Under the pieces are notes generated by a model. That model saw only the letters and a list, made by a program, of their open reading frames with translations. It did no database searches and was not told where the DNA came from. Shown here piece after piece: positions 40,048 through 49,375 of a DNA stretch of 64,000 nucleotides. The stretch's first letter is position 1. Each line of letters starts with the position of its first letter. This DNA is from JAHQVI01 sp050330195 (GTDB taxonomy: Bacteria; Pseudomonadota; Alphaproteobacteria; Rhizobiales; Rhodomicrobiaceae): NCBI GenBank assembly GCA_050330195.1, contig JBHJOB010000037.1, positions 1 to 64,000 on the forward strand, written 5' to 3'. The translations under genes were made by a program, and so were the position numbers.

Positions 40048-40497
40048 TCATACATGCGTGGAGGCAACCGCGCCGGTCACATCACCGACGCGACTGAGCG
40101 CAGCCAGCAGTTCCCGCACATCGTCCGCGCGAACAGGCTTGGAAACATACGCCGCCGCGCCCAGTTCGCGACAGGCGGCAACATCGTCGGGGAAGTTCGG
40201 GACGCCCAGCATCACCACCGGTATCTTACTGTAGCAGGCTTCCGTTTTCAGATGCCGAAGCAACTCGAAGCCGGTCATTCGCGGTATGTCGATATCGAGC
40301 AGGATCATGTCAGGCGTTGGGAATAAGCCTTCGCTCGCTGTTTCGATCTGCGCCAGGTAATCCATCAGCGCCGCGCCGCTATTGGCGGTGCGGAACTCGG
40401 CCGTCACCCCGCTCTGGCGCAGAATCCGCTGCGTCGCAAGGATGTCCTCCTCGTCATCGTCAACAATCAGAATGGTCGTCAGCGTGACGTACATCAT
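40048..40497 (-). CDS. Single-domain response regulator (atypical switch residue)
   Basis: The 149-residue receiver has the acidic pair in VDDDEED, the phosphoacceptor Asp in MILLDIDIPRMTG and the Lys in YVSKPV. The position of the conserved Thr/Ser after VVML is Gly (VVMLGVPN), so phospho-switching may be weak or altered. No output domain. Coupled by a 4-nt ATGA overlap to the histidine kinase upstream; Rcp1-type receivers often pair with such PAS or phytochrome kinases. Confidence 0.88.
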   Translation of the reverse strand: MMYVTLTTILIVDDDEEDILATQRILRQSGVTAEFRTANSGAALMDYLAQIETASEGLFPTPDMILLDIDIPRMTGFELLRHLKTEACYSKIPVVMLGVPNFPDDVAACRELGAAAYVSKPVRADDVRELLAALSRVGDVTGAVASTHV

Positions 40498-42524
40498 GAA
40501 CGCTCCGGCCGGACCAGCGATCTTTTCGGTATGGATACTGTAACGACCGTTCCGTGTTCCGGAGCCGGATCGGCCCGGATCGTCCACTGATGACGCTCGC
40601 AGATCCTCCTGCACACCGCCAGCCCCAGGCCGGAACCATCGGCGATGCCAGCATCATGAAGCCGCGTGAACGGCTCGAACATCTTCCAGCCATAGGTCGG
40701 ATTGAAGCCGATGCCATTGTCGGTGACGGTGCATAGCAGCGCGTTGCCGGCCGGATCAGGACGAACGGAGATCCGGATGACCGGCGGCCGGGCTTCATGC
40801 CGGAATTTGATTGCGTTGACAAGCAGATGCCTGAAAAGCGCTCCGAGCATGTCCGGATCACCGACGACGCGCTGGGCAACGTCATGGCTCACGATTGCCC
40901 CCGCGTCCGAGATCGTCCCCGCCAGATCTTCGACCGCGCCGTCCACAAGCGCTGACAGTTCAACTTCCCTCTTCTCCATCGGGCGGCTGCATATGTGCGA
41001 ATAGGCGAGCAGATCCTGGATGAGGCGATCCATCCGCCTGGCGCCGCCTGTCATCGTATCGATGAAATGCTGGCCGTCCGCATCGAGCCGGTCGCGGTAA
41101 TCCTGCTGCAGGAAATCGCCGAAGACCTGGATCTTGCGCAGCGGTTCCCGAAGATCATGAGCCGCCGAATGAATGAAGCGCTCCATATTCTCGTTGGCCT
41201 GTTCGAGCGCGGTGTTCTTGGCCTCGATTTCGCGGAAAGCCGCGTTCTTCTCGGAAACGTCGACAAGCACGCCAAGGCTGCGCTTCAATCCGGTAACCGC
41301 CTCATCATCAAGGGTCGCGGAAAGGTCCACATCCATGACGGAGCCGTCTTTTCTGATGAACTGGTAGGGAATATCCTTGCAATAGCCGTCTCGCCAAAAG
41401 GCGGGTATCGCAACGTCCCAAGCATATTTTTTCGATGCCTCGCTCATGAACTCGACGGATTTCCTGCCGATCACCTCGGCGCGCTCATATCCGAGTTCCT
41501 CCAGCCAGAGATTGCTGACTTCGACGATGTCTCCGTTCTCGTTGATCGAGTGCATCATTGCCGGAGTGTTGCGATACAGCTCGATATAGTGCTGCCGCTG
41601 GATTTCCAGCTCGGCGTTGAGCCTGGAAAGCTGGCTTTGCTGGCTCTTCAGCTCGGTCACTTCAAGCTTGACGACCAGAATGGTCCGCTGGCCGGTTTTC
41701 CTGTCGAAGTAAGGTATCTTGTCGACGCGGGTCCACACGCTGGGCGCACCGTTTGCGCCGGGTTCTTCGCGGATTTCGGAAATTGGCCTGCCGGAGCTCA
41801 GAATCTGCAGGTCCTGATCGAGGCATCTTTGTCCGGTATCGCCGCCAAACTCACATGCCTTTTGGCCTTCCGCTTCCTCCACGGTCAGCTTCATCGACTC
41901 CGCCGCTGGCTGATTGAGCCGCAGAATCCGACTCTTGTCGTCCTTGTACCAGATCCGGACCGGCAAGCTGTCGAAAATGAACTGCAACTCGCGTTCGCGC
42001 CGTTCCAGCTCCGCGGATGCGCCCCTCAAGGCTGCTGCCTTGGTTTCCACCTCCTGTTCCATGCGCTTGAATTCTGTAATGTCGCGATGCGTGACCAGGA
42101 TGCGGGAAGGATTTCCATCGTCATCGCGCACCAGGATGCCGCGACTGTGCATCCATACGGTCGATCCGTTCTTGTGAAAGCAGCGCAGTTGCTGATCGAG
42201 CGACCATCCCGGATGACAGGCGCTGCGGCAGTTCGCGCGCAGTTGTTGAAGATCGTCCGGATGAAGAAATTCGTCGCAAAGCTGGGAGAATGAGGACGCT
42301 GTGCCGGCGCTATAGCCCAGTCGGGCGAGGAATTCCGGGCTGATCCATCCGCTGTCAGGGTGGTCAATATCCCAGTACCAGAGACCGTCCATGCAGCCGA
42401 CGCTCAGAAATTCGACGATTTCTCGATCGCGGCGAGCGAGTTCCAACAGCTCGATCTTCATGCCGAGATGCCGATCAGGCGTCCCCATAACGTCCAGCGT
42501 CAATGGTCGATCGTACGACGCCAT
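40494..42524 (-). CDS. PAS-domain sensor histidine kinase
   Basis: The 676-residue product has no membrane segment. Order: PAS (about 30-150, with MDGLWYWDIDHPDSGW), a second PAS (about 185-295), a third PAS (about 315-440, NTPAMMHSINENGDI), HisKA with phospho-His in SAAHDLREPLRK (about residue 457) and an HATPase domain with DNGIGFNP and GSGLGLAVCRRI. The HDLREPLRK box is that of phytochrome-like kinases. Cytosolic sensing of light, redox or a small ligand is likely. Coupled to the receiver gene. Confidence 0.9.
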   Translation of the reverse strand: MASYDRPLTLDVMGTPDRHLGMKIELLELARRDREIVEFLSVGCMDGLWYWDIDHPDSGWISPEFLARLGYSAGTASSFSQLCDEFLHPDDLQQLRANCRSACHPGWSLDQQLRCFHKNGSTVWMHSRGILVRDDDGNPSRILVTHRDITEFKRMEQEVETKAAALRGASAELERRERELQFIFDSLPVRIWYKDDKSRILRLNQPAAESMKLTVEEAEGQKACEFGGDTGQRCLDQDLQILSSGRPISEIREEPGANGAPSVWTRVDKIPYFDRKTGQRTILVVKLEVTELKSQQSQLSRLNAELEIQRQHYIELYRNTPAMMHSINENGDIVEVSNLWLEELGYERAEVIGRKSVEFMSEASKKYAWDVAIPAFWRDGYCKDIPYQFIRKDGSVMDVDLSATLDDEAVTGLKRSLGVLVDVSEKNAAFREIEAKNTALEQANENMERFIHSAAHDLREPLRKIQVFGDFLQQDYRDRLDADGQHFIDTMTGGARRMDRLIQDLLAYSHICSRPMEKREVELSALVDGAVEDLAGTISDAGAIVSHDVAQRVVGDPDMLGALFRHLLVNAIKFRHEARPPVIRISVRPDPAGNALLCTVTDNGIGFNPTYGWKMFEPFTRLHDAGIADGSGLGLAVCRRICERHQWTIRADPAPEHGTVVTVSIPKRSLVRPERS

Positions 42525-42685
42525 AACTCAACTCTCTCCCACGCACGGCCTTCGGGCATGATAGGAGGGATCGGGTTTATCCTTCGCCAACGCTTATGAT
42601 GAACATTGGCCCCTGAACGCATGGTCTTTTTTGAGCTAAATTGTCGGATAAACATCAGGGCGAAATACTCCGCTGGAAACTGGCA

Positions 42686-43561
42686 ATGACAGACGTTCCC
42701 GCGCTGACGCAAATCGATCATGAGTCGGATTATGGGCGCTGGACGCTGCTCCGGCGCATGCCACCCGCCCCGTTGCTGCCCTATGTTGTCGAAATGCAGG
42801 GCTATTGCGAAGAAGACGGACCGCCCGTCACGCGGAAGGAACTGCCCTCCGGCATTGTGCCTATGATCCTTGTCTTCGGCCCCGGATTCGCCATTGAGGA
42901 TCCGCGTGCGCCGGGAGGACGCAGACCACTCGATCGCAGCTTTGTCGCCGGGCTGCATGACAGCTACGCGATTGTCGGATCGGCTGGAAACGCACTATGC
43001 ATGCAGATCGATTTCACACCGCTTGGCGCGCGGCGATTCCTGAATATTCCGATGGATCTGATTGCCGGGCAGGTTGTGGACCTTCGTGATGTCCTTCAGT
43101 CGCAGGCCGACCTGCTGGAGGAAAAGCTTGCGGACGCGCCGGATTGGGCAAGCCGGTTCGAAATCGTCGAGCAACTCCTGGTCGAGCGTCTGTCGCGGCC
43201 GGTTTCCAGCCACGCCGTTGTCAAAGCGGCTTTGGAGGAGATCCTTGCCCGGCAAGGCGATGTCCGCATTGGCTCTCTGGCACAACGTTTCGATCACAGC
43301 CGGAAACATCTCGTGACCCTGTTTCGCCGGGAAGTCGGACTGACGCCCAAGACATTCGCGCGGGTGATCCGGTTCGAGGGCGCCATGGGCCGGTTGCAGC
43401 AGGGCGCTTACGGGTCGCTCGCCGAGCTGGCGGCATCATGCGGATACGCCGATCAGGCGCATTTCAACCGGGATTTTCTGCGCTTTGCCGGCGAATGCCC
43501 CTCGCACCTCCTCGCCCGTATCCTGCCGGACGGCACCGGCGTCATGGCGGCGGCAAGGTAA
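42686..43561 (+). CDS. AraC-family transcriptional regulator
   Basis: The 291-residue product has an N-terminal ligand-binding region and a C-terminal AraC helix-turn-helix pair (RIGSLAQRFDHSRKHLVTLFRREVGL and a second one ending GYADQAHFNRDF). The ATG at 42686 is chosen; an in-frame TTG at 42641 is possible. Divergent from the histidine kinase operon, so the two may share a control region. Confidence 0.88.
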   Translation: MTDVPALTQIDHESDYGRWTLLRRMPPAPLLPYVVEMQGYCEEDGPPVTRKELPSGIVPMILVFGPGFAIEDPRAPGGRRPLDRSFVAGLHDSYAIVGSAGNALCMQIDFTPLGARRFLNIPMDLIAGQVVDLRDVLQSQADLLEEKLADAPDWASRFEIVEQLLVERLSRPVSSHAVVKAALEEILARQGDVRIGSLAQRFDHSRKHLVTLFRREVGLTPKTFARVIRFEGAMGRLQQGAYGSLAELAASCGYADQAHFNRDFLRFAGECPSHLLARILPDGTGVMAAAR

Positions 43562-43617
43562 CAAACCTTCAAGACGGCAGACCCGCCCGGCCATATAAGG
43601 TGTAGCTCAACCCGCTG

Positions 43618-43742
43618 GAGCGAGATCCGCTAAAATGGACACCATCCGCGCCTGCGCGGGGACAAGTTTTTCGGAAAATCGAGCTCAAGACAAACAGATG
43701 CAGATCGGATCGTTTCCGCTAGAATTGATTCCGATCCAGGAG
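43618..43742 (+). repeat. Dispersed TAGAGCGAGATCC element, copy G
   Basis: Begins GGAGCGAGATCCGC. The central hairpin is CCGCGCCTGCGCGG. The end hairpin is GATCGG...CCGATC instead of GATCAGG...CCTGATC, a compensatory change that supports selection on the stem. It ends right before the AGGAGG SD of the VOC gene. Confidence 0.87.
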
Positions 43743-43751
43743 GATCACAAG

Positions 43752-44354
43752 ATGAGCAGCACCGTCATACCTTGCCTGCGCTACCGCGATGCAACGCGGA
43801 TGATCGATTGGCTTTGCGAAACATTCGGCTTCGAGAAGCAGTTGGTCGTTCCCGGACCGGACGGGACCATCGCGCATTCTCAGCTGACGCTCGGCGGCGG
43901 CATGGTCATGGTCGGCTCGGTCATGAAGGAAGAGAGCGAATGGGGCTGCCAGATCAAGCAGCCTGACGATGTGGGCCGCATCGAAACGCAAAGCCCCTAT
44001 CTCGTCGTCGAAAATATCGACGCTCTCTATGAACGCGCACAGGCGGCGGGCGCTGAAATCGTGATGCCGATCCGCGATCAGGATTATGGTAGCCGCGATT
44101 TCATCTGCCGGGACCCGGAGGGCCATCTGTGGTCGCTCGGCACCTACAATCCATGGAAGGATAGGTCAGAGCACTCGCGAGACCCATCGCATTGCAGGCG
44201 GCGGGTATCGCTTCGCTCTACCCACCCTACAGAATCGATGTCAGCGCGTATGCGCGCAGGCGGGGATGGTTTCCATTTTCTCGGACCTCGCTCTCCGCGT
44301 CACGCCAGAGTGAGCGCGCCTTGCATGACCGGCACGCACTTGCCGCCGATATAG
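43752..44354 (+). CDS. VOC-family glyoxalase-like protein with an aberrant C-terminus
   Basis: The first 137 residues form a complete VOC domain (PCLRYRDATRMIDWLCETFGF to LWSLGTYNPW). The frame then reads about 63 residues of repeat-derived sequence, through a REP-like hairpin and a fragment of the TAGAGCGAGATCC element, and ends inside the antisense end of phzF. The extension looks accidental: the normal stop seems to have been lost to an insertion. AGGAGG 9 nt upstream of the ATG directly follows repeat copy G. Confidence 0.82.
   Translation: MSSTVIPCLRYRDATRMIDWLCETFGFEKQLVVPGPDGTIAHSQLTLGGGMVMVGSVMKEESEWGCQIKQPDDVGRIETQSPYLVVENIDALYERAQAAGAEIVMPIRDQDYGSRDFICRDPEGHLWSLGTYNPWKDRSEHSRDPSHCRRRVSLRSTHPTESMSARMRAGGDGFHFLGPRSPRHARVSAPCMTGTHLPPI
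44199..44227. repeat. REP-like hairpin
   Basis: GGCGGGTA pairs with TACCCACC (one mismatch) around TCGCTTCGCTC, the type of GTAGGGTGGG...GAGCGAAGCGA element scattered in many proteobacterial genomes. It lies inside the aberrant C-terminal extension of the VOC frame. Confidence 0.5.
44247..44296 (-). repeat. Dispersed element, fragment G'
   Basis: Read on the minus strand: GAGAGCGAGGTCCGAGAAAATGG, then the start of the central hairpin. Only the 5' half is left. It is inverted relative to copy G, so the VOC gene sits between opposed copies, as a cargo unit might. Confidence 0.7.
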
Positions 44355-45208
44355 GTGGTGTTGACTGTGCCATTCGCCTTCTCGGCAACGGCGGCGAGCA
44401 CGCTGGGCCGTCCCATGTCATCGCCTTGCGCGATGGTCCTGCTCAAGCGCAGATCAGCCTCCGGACGCAAAGCGGCCAGCAGGCCGATGAGGGCGACATT
44501 GGCGCTTCCGGTCGCCGGGTCCTCGTAAACGCCATAAAGCGGCCCGAACATGCGGGAGTGAATATCGGCAACACCGTCGTCGCTGAGAACATACAGATGA
44601 ATGCCGGTGATCTCGTCGCGCGGCAGATGCGCCGAGAAGACTTCCATGCGCGGGGCGGCAGCGGCGAGCGCCTCGCGGCTTTTCAGCTCCGCGACCAGGA
44701 ACGGCGCACCGCAGCTCGCCACGACCGGCGCATGATTGCCGGTCTCCACCGCATCCACCGGAAGGCTGCAAGCGTCCGCGACAATCTCCGGAGCAACAGC
44801 CCTGCCTTGCGTGAACTCTTGCGGAGACGCCAGACGTGCGCCAACCGTCTGCCCCCCCTCCTTCAGCAGTTCGATGCGGACGAGCCCGGCGATTTCCTCG
44901 AATTCCAGAACGCCGCCATCGAACCCTGCACCGGCTTTCTCCGCCTCACGGGCAAGAACATAGGCCGTGCCGACATTGGGGTGTCCTGCAAAAGGCATTT
45001 CGGCGCGCGGCGTGAAGATGCGGACCTGCGCCGTATGAGCCGGATCTTTCGGCGGCAGAACGAAGGTCGTTTCCGACAGGTTGAACTCGGCGGCGATGGC
45101 CTGCATCTGCTCAGCGGAAAGGCCGGCGGCGTTGGGAACCACGGCAAGCGGATTGCCGCCAAACTGCCTGTCGGTGAACACATCGACCGTGAAGAATTCG
45201 ATTTGCAT
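44300..45208 (-). CDS. PhzF-family isomerase-like protein
   Basis: The 302-residue product has the PhzF signature MQIEFFTVDVFTDRQFGGNPLAVV and two alpha/beta halves, with the Glu in NLSETTFV that serves as catalytic acid in PhzF. Known members isomerise a phenazine precursor; most are of unknown substrate and no phenazine genes are near. AAAGG lies upstream. The 3' end is overlapped antisense by the VOC extension by 55 bp. Confidence 0.9.
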   Translation of the reverse strand: MQIEFFTVDVFTDRQFGGNPLAVVPNAAGLSAEQMQAIAAEFNLSETTFVLPPKDPAHTAQVRIFTPRAEMPFAGHPNVGTAYVLAREAEKAGAGFDGGVLEFEEIAGLVRIELLKEGGQTVGARLASPQEFTQGRAVAPEIVADACSLPVDAVETGNHAPVVASCGAPFLVAELKSREALAAAAPRMEVFSAHLPRDEITGIHLYVLSDDGVADIHSRMFGPLYGVYEDPATGSANVALIGLLAALRPEADLRLSRTIAQGDDMGRPSVLAAVAEKANGTVNTTYIGGKCVPVMQGALTLA

Positions 45209-45293
45209 CGGTTAAGCCTTTCATGGGATCAGCAATTTGCTGAGGTGGAATTCACGAACGAAGGCCGCATGGTTTCAGACAGCAAAAAGCCGC

Positions 45294-45322
45294 CGGAAGG
45301 TCCAGCGGCTTCATTTTCCGAT
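45294..45322 (-). terminator. Intrinsic terminator after leuS-lptE
   Basis: On the minus strand: AGCCGC, an 11-nt loop, GCGGCT, then a run of T (GCGGCTTTTTG). It lies about 25 nt past the lptE stop and ends the leuS-lptE transcript, so holA is no longer co-transcribed with them. Confidence 0.8.
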
Positions 45323-45345
45323 TGGATGTAGTCCGCAGTGTCCTT

Positions 45346-45894
45346 CTAGGCGTTGGCCGAGAAAAAGGCCGCCATTCGCGTGCGGATGGATTCGGCGATG
45401 GTCCGGGCTGCGCGGTCTTCAGCGTCGCGTTTGGCGCGAATATCGGCAAACACGGAGTCAGCCTTGTCATAGGCGGCCCGCGCGTTGTTGTTGCCTTCCA
45501 GCACAACCTCATTGTCGGTCAGCCGCACCAGCCTGAACTGCGAGTAGAGCTGATAGATCTGACCTTTGGGATCGCCGCTTGAATCCACGAGCGTATTCAA
45601 GACGGATTCGCGAACGGCAATGTCCAAGCGGAATTGTGGAACGTTCGGATCGCCGCCGCCGGTCGTCTTGAAGATCAGCTCGTTGCGCAGGCGCTGCCCG
45701 ACACGTCCGGGAATAATCGAAATATCGACCGTCCGCATGACTTCTTCAAGTTCGGCGCCGCTCGCCGTCGGGCCATAGAGCGGCTGCCAACCGCATCCGC
45801 CCAGCGTCGTCAAGCCCACAAGCCCGGCAATGGCTGCGGCAGTTCTGATCCGTCTGGCAAATGCTCGCACCTTAATGCCCTCAAGCGACAACAT
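45346..45894 (-). CDS. lptE: LPS-assembly lipoprotein LptE
   Basis: The 182-residue precursor has a basic N-terminus, a hydrophobic stretch and the lipobox LTTLGGC, then GWQPLYG, typical of the alphaproteobacterial LptE. It plugs the LptD translocon in the outer membrane. AAAGGA precedes the ATG at 45894; the start overlaps the leuS end by 14 nt, so it is coupled to leuS. Confidence 0.88.
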   Translation of the reverse strand: MLSLEGIKVRAFARRIRTAAAIAGLVGLTTLGGCGWQPLYGPTASGAELEEVMRTVDISIIPGRVGQRLRNELIFKTTGGGDPNVPQFRLDIAVRESVLNTLVDSSGDPKGQIYQLYSQFRLVRLTDNEVVLEGNNNARAAYDKADSVFADIRAKRDAEDRAARTIAESIRTRMAAFFSANA

Positions 45895-48484
45895 TGACGA
45901 TCCTTTGCGGCACAACGATCACCTTCTTGATTGCCCGCCCTTCGATGGCGCGTTTCACGCCCTCAAGATCAAGCGCTGCGGCTTCAACATCGGCTTTCGA
46001 CGCATCGCGGGAAATTTGCAGCTCGTCCCGTCTCTTACCATTCACCTGTACGGCAATGGTAATCTTATCGTCAACGAGCAGGTCCCGTTCAGCCTCTGGC
46101 CAGGGCTGTTTTACGATCAGACTGTTGTAACCGAGCCGCGACCAGCACTCTTCAGCCAGATGCGGCATCATCGGTGCGAACATTTGCGTAAAAAGCTCAG
46201 CCGATTCCCTCACCGCCCAGTCTAGGCTGGAATCTTTGGCCTTTTTTTGGCCCTGCATCGCCGTCGCCAACTTATTCGCAAGATCGTAGAGCGCCGCAAC
46301 CGCTGTGTTGAAGCGCAATCCCTCAATATGCTTGCCGACCGCGTCGAGCGCCTTGTGCGTTGCCCGGCGCAGCTCTTCGGCGGCGGGCGTGAAGGCCTTT
46401 GGACGCTTCGCACCCTTCTTCGCGCCGATCTCCGCCGCTTCATCGACAAGCCGCCATGCACGCTGCGTGAAGCGCCACGCGCCCTGCACGCCTTCGTCGC
46501 TCCAGAGCACGTCACGCTCAGGGGGCGAGTCCGACAACACGAACCAGCGGGCGGTGTCCGCGCCGTAATGCGAAACAAAGGTCACCGGATCGACGGTGTT
46601 CTTCTTCGACTTCGACATTTTCTCCGCGGCACCGATGGTGATCCGCTTGCCCGTATCGACATGGACAGCCTTGCGCTCGCCGCCCTCGCCTTCGATCCGC
46701 ACATCGGCGGGGTTGATCCACTCGCCGGCATCGCTCCTGTAGGTCTCGTGAATCACCATGCCCTGCGTGAACAGGCCGTCGAACGGTTCGTCGAGATCGA
46801 CATGGCCGGTCGCGGACATGGCGCGCATGAAGAATCGCGAATAGAGCAGGTGCAAGATCGCATGCTCGACGCCGCCGATATATTGATCGACGGGCAGCCA
46901 GTAATCGACGGCCTTGCGGTCCACGGGGGTTTCAGCGTGCGGCGAGCAGAAACGCGCAAAATACCACGAGGAGTCCACGAACGTGTCCATCGTGTCGGTT
47001 TCGCGCTCGGCCTTGGCGCCGCATTTCGGACAATCGACATTCTTGAAGGTCGGATGCCGGTCAAGCGGATTACCCGGCTTGTCGAAGGTGACGTCCTCCG
47101 GCAGCATCACCGGCAAATCCTCGGCGGGCACAACGCCGCACTTCTTGCAGTGAATGACCGGGATCGGGCAGCCCCAGTAACGCTGGCGGGAGATGCCCCA
47201 GTCGCGCAGGCGGTAATTGACCTTGCGCTTGCCCTTGCCGCGCTTCTCCAGCCGGGCCGCGACCTCGTTCTTCGCCTCGTCGACGCTCATGCCGTCGAGG
47301 AAACTGGAATTGGCGATCTTTCCGGGGCCGGTGTAGGCCTCGTCGCCAACGTCGAATGTGGCCGCATCCTCGCTTTCCGGCACGACGACCGGCGTCACGT
47401 TCAGCTCATATTTGCGGGCGAAATCGAGGTCGCGCTGGTCATGGGCCGGGCAGCCGAAAATCGCGCCGGTACCGTACTCCATCAGAATGAAATTCGCGAC
47501 GTAGACTGGCACGGTCACGCCCTTTTCAAAGGGATGCGCGGCCTTCAATCCGGTGTCGCAGCCCTTTTTCTCGGCGCGCTCGATGTCCTCCTCGCTGGTG
47601 CCCATGCGATGGCACTCGTCGATAAAATCCTGCAGCGCCTTGTCTTTCTTCGCCAGCGCCTTCGCCAGCGGATGGTCAGGCGAAACGGCGCAGAACGACA
47701 TGCCGAAGATCGTGTCCGGTCTCGTGGTGAAGACTTCGAGCGTCTTGTGCCCTCTTGGCAGCGCTTCGCCTTCCAGCGAAAACTGCATCAGCAAGCCCTC
47801 GGAACGCCCGATCCAGTTGCGCTGCATCAGCCGCACCTTGTCCGGCCAGCGCTCCAGACGGTCCAGCGCCGACAGCAGATCCTCGGCATATTCGGTGATC
47901 TTGAGGAACCACTGGCTCAGTTCGCGCTGTTCGACCAGCGCGCCGGAACGCCAGCCGCGTCCGTCCACGACCTGCTCATTGGCCAGCACCGTATTCTCGA
48001 CCGGGTCCCAGTTGACCTTGCTCTTTTTCCGATAGACCAGTCCCTTGTTGAAGAAATCGACGAACAACCGCTGCTGCTGCTCGTAATACTCCGGGTCGCA
48101 GGTCGCCAGTTCGCGGCTCCAGTCCAGAGACAGACCCATCTCCTTGAGCTGCTCGCGCATCGCCGCGATCTGTGCGTAAGTCGACTCCTTGGGGTGAATG
48201 CCCTGCTGCAGCGCCGCATTCTCCGCCGGCAGGCCGAAGGCGTCCCATCCCATCGGATGCAGGACGTTGTGGCCCTTGGCAGTCATGTAGCGCGCTACCA
48301 CATCGCCCATCGTGTAGTTGCGGACGTGGCCCATGTGGATGCGGCCGGACGGGTAAGGGAACATCTCAAGAACGTAGTATTTCGGACGCGATTCGTTCTC
48401 TTCCGTACGGTAAACGTCGGCTTCGTCCCAGACGGAACGCCAATGCTTTTCGCGCTCGGCTGCATTATATCTTTCGGCGGCCAT
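45881..48484 (-). CDS. leuS: Leucyl-tRNA synthetase
   Basis: Class I synthetase of 867 residues. HIGH box as HMGH (GRIHMGHVRNYT), an editing domain with the T-rich stretch TTRPDTIFG, and KMSKS as KMSKSKKN. MAAERYNAAEREKHW is the expected N-terminus; a 37-residue longer frame upstream is not. Confidence 0.97.
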   Translation of the reverse strand: MAAERYNAAEREKHWRSVWDEADVYRTEENESRPKYYVLEMFPYPSGRIHMGHVRNYTMGDVVARYMTAKGHNVLHPMGWDAFGLPAENAALQQGIHPKESTYAQIAAMREQLKEMGLSLDWSRELATCDPEYYEQQQRLFVDFFNKGLVYRKKSKVNWDPVENTVLANEQVVDGRGWRSGALVEQRELSQWFLKITEYAEDLLSALDRLERWPDKVRLMQRNWIGRSEGLLMQFSLEGEALPRGHKTLEVFTTRPDTIFGMSFCAVSPDHPLAKALAKKDKALQDFIDECHRMGTSEEDIERAEKKGCDTGLKAAHPFEKGVTVPVYVANFILMEYGTGAIFGCPAHDQRDLDFARKYELNVTPVVVPESEDAATFDVGDEAYTGPGKIANSSFLDGMSVDEAKNEVAARLEKRGKGKRKVNYRLRDWGISRQRYWGCPIPVIHCKKCGVVPAEDLPVMLPEDVTFDKPGNPLDRHPTFKNVDCPKCGAKAERETDTMDTFVDSSWYFARFCSPHAETPVDRKAVDYWLPVDQYIGGVEHAILHLLYSRFFMRAMSATGHVDLDEPFDGLFTQGMVIHETYRSDAGEWINPADVRIEGEGGERKAVHVDTGKRITIGAAEKMSKSKKNTVDPVTFVSHYGADTARWFVLSDSPPERDVLWSDEGVQGAWRFTQRAWRLVDEAAEIGAKKGAKRPKAFTPAAEELRRATHKALDAVGKHIEGLRFNTAVAALYDLANKLATAMQGQKKAKDSSLDWAVRESAELFTQMFAPMMPHLAEECWSRLGYNSLIVKQPWPEAERDLLVDDKITIAVQVNGKRRDELQISRDASKADVEAAALDLEGVKRAIEGRAIKKVIVVPQRIVNVVA

Positions 48485-48623
48485 GAACTTTGTCTTCGTG
48501 CTTTGGATTGAGCCGCTTCGGCGCGGCGGAACTCGGTGTGGTATCCAGCCGAAAAAGGTGGGTACGGTCAAGGAAAGCTTAAGGCCACGCCACAAATATC
48601 TTTAGCTTTGAGCGAGGGACGGC

Positions 48624-49316
48624 ATGAAAAAACACGAAAGCTTGCATGAAGGGCTTGCCGCAATTCGCTCGCGCATGGCTGCCGTGGCGCACGATGCCGG
48701 GCGGGAGCCGGAAGAAATCGCGCTGATCGCCGTATCGAAAACCTTTGGCGCGGACGACATTCAACCTGTCATCGACGGAGGCCAGCGGGCTTTTGGCGAA
48801 AACCGTGTGCAGGAAGCGCAAGGCAAGTGGCCCGGCTTGAGAGAGACGACACCGGATATCGAGTTGCACCTTATCGGACCGCTGCAGTCGAACAAGGCAA
48901 AGGACGCCGTCGCGCTGTTCGACGTCATTCACACCATCGACCGGCCCAAGATTGCCCGCGTCATCGCGCAGGAAATGGCGGCGCAGAAACGGACGCCGAC
49001 ACTTTTCATTCAAGTCAACACGGGCGACGAACCACAAAAGGCCGGCGTTTCATTGGCCGATGTTGCGGCGTTTCACGCGCAGTGCCGCGATGAATTTCAG
49101 CTCCCGATCGACGGCTTGATGTGCATCCCGCCAGTTGACGAGGACGCCGAACCTCATTTCAGACGCCTCGCAGAAACCGCCGGCGAACTTGGACTGTCCG
49201 GACTAAGCATGGGGATGAGCGCGGACTTCGAAACGGCGATCCGCTGCGGCGCGACACATATCCGGGTCGGCTCGGCGATCTTTGGCGCGCGGCCGACACC
49301 GCAATCCGCCTCTTAA
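48624..49316 (+). CDS. YggS/PROSC-type pyridoxal-phosphate homeostasis protein
   Basis: The 230-residue PLP-binding protein has the Lys in IAVSKTFGAD (about residue 38), NRVQEAQGKWP, HLIGPLQSNK and a C-terminal GATHIRVGSAIFG. It has no catalytic activity but balances B6 vitamers. GAGGGA precedes the start. Divergent from leuS. Confidence 0.94.
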   Translation: MKKHESLHEGLAAIRSRMAAVAHDAGREPEEIALIAVSKTFGADDIQPVIDGGQRAFGENRVQEAQGKWPGLRETTPDIELHLIGPLQSNKAKDAVALFDVIHTIDRPKIARVIAQEMAAQKRTPTLFIQVNTGDEPQKAGVSLADVAAFHAQCRDEFQLPIDGLMCIPPVDEDAEPHFRRLAETAGELGLSGLSMGMSADFETAIRCGATHIRVGSAIFGARPTPQSAS

Positions 49317-49375
49317 AGCAAATTTCAGCGATCCCGGCGATGCTTCGGCGTGGGACCAGCAACGGGACGGAGCCG

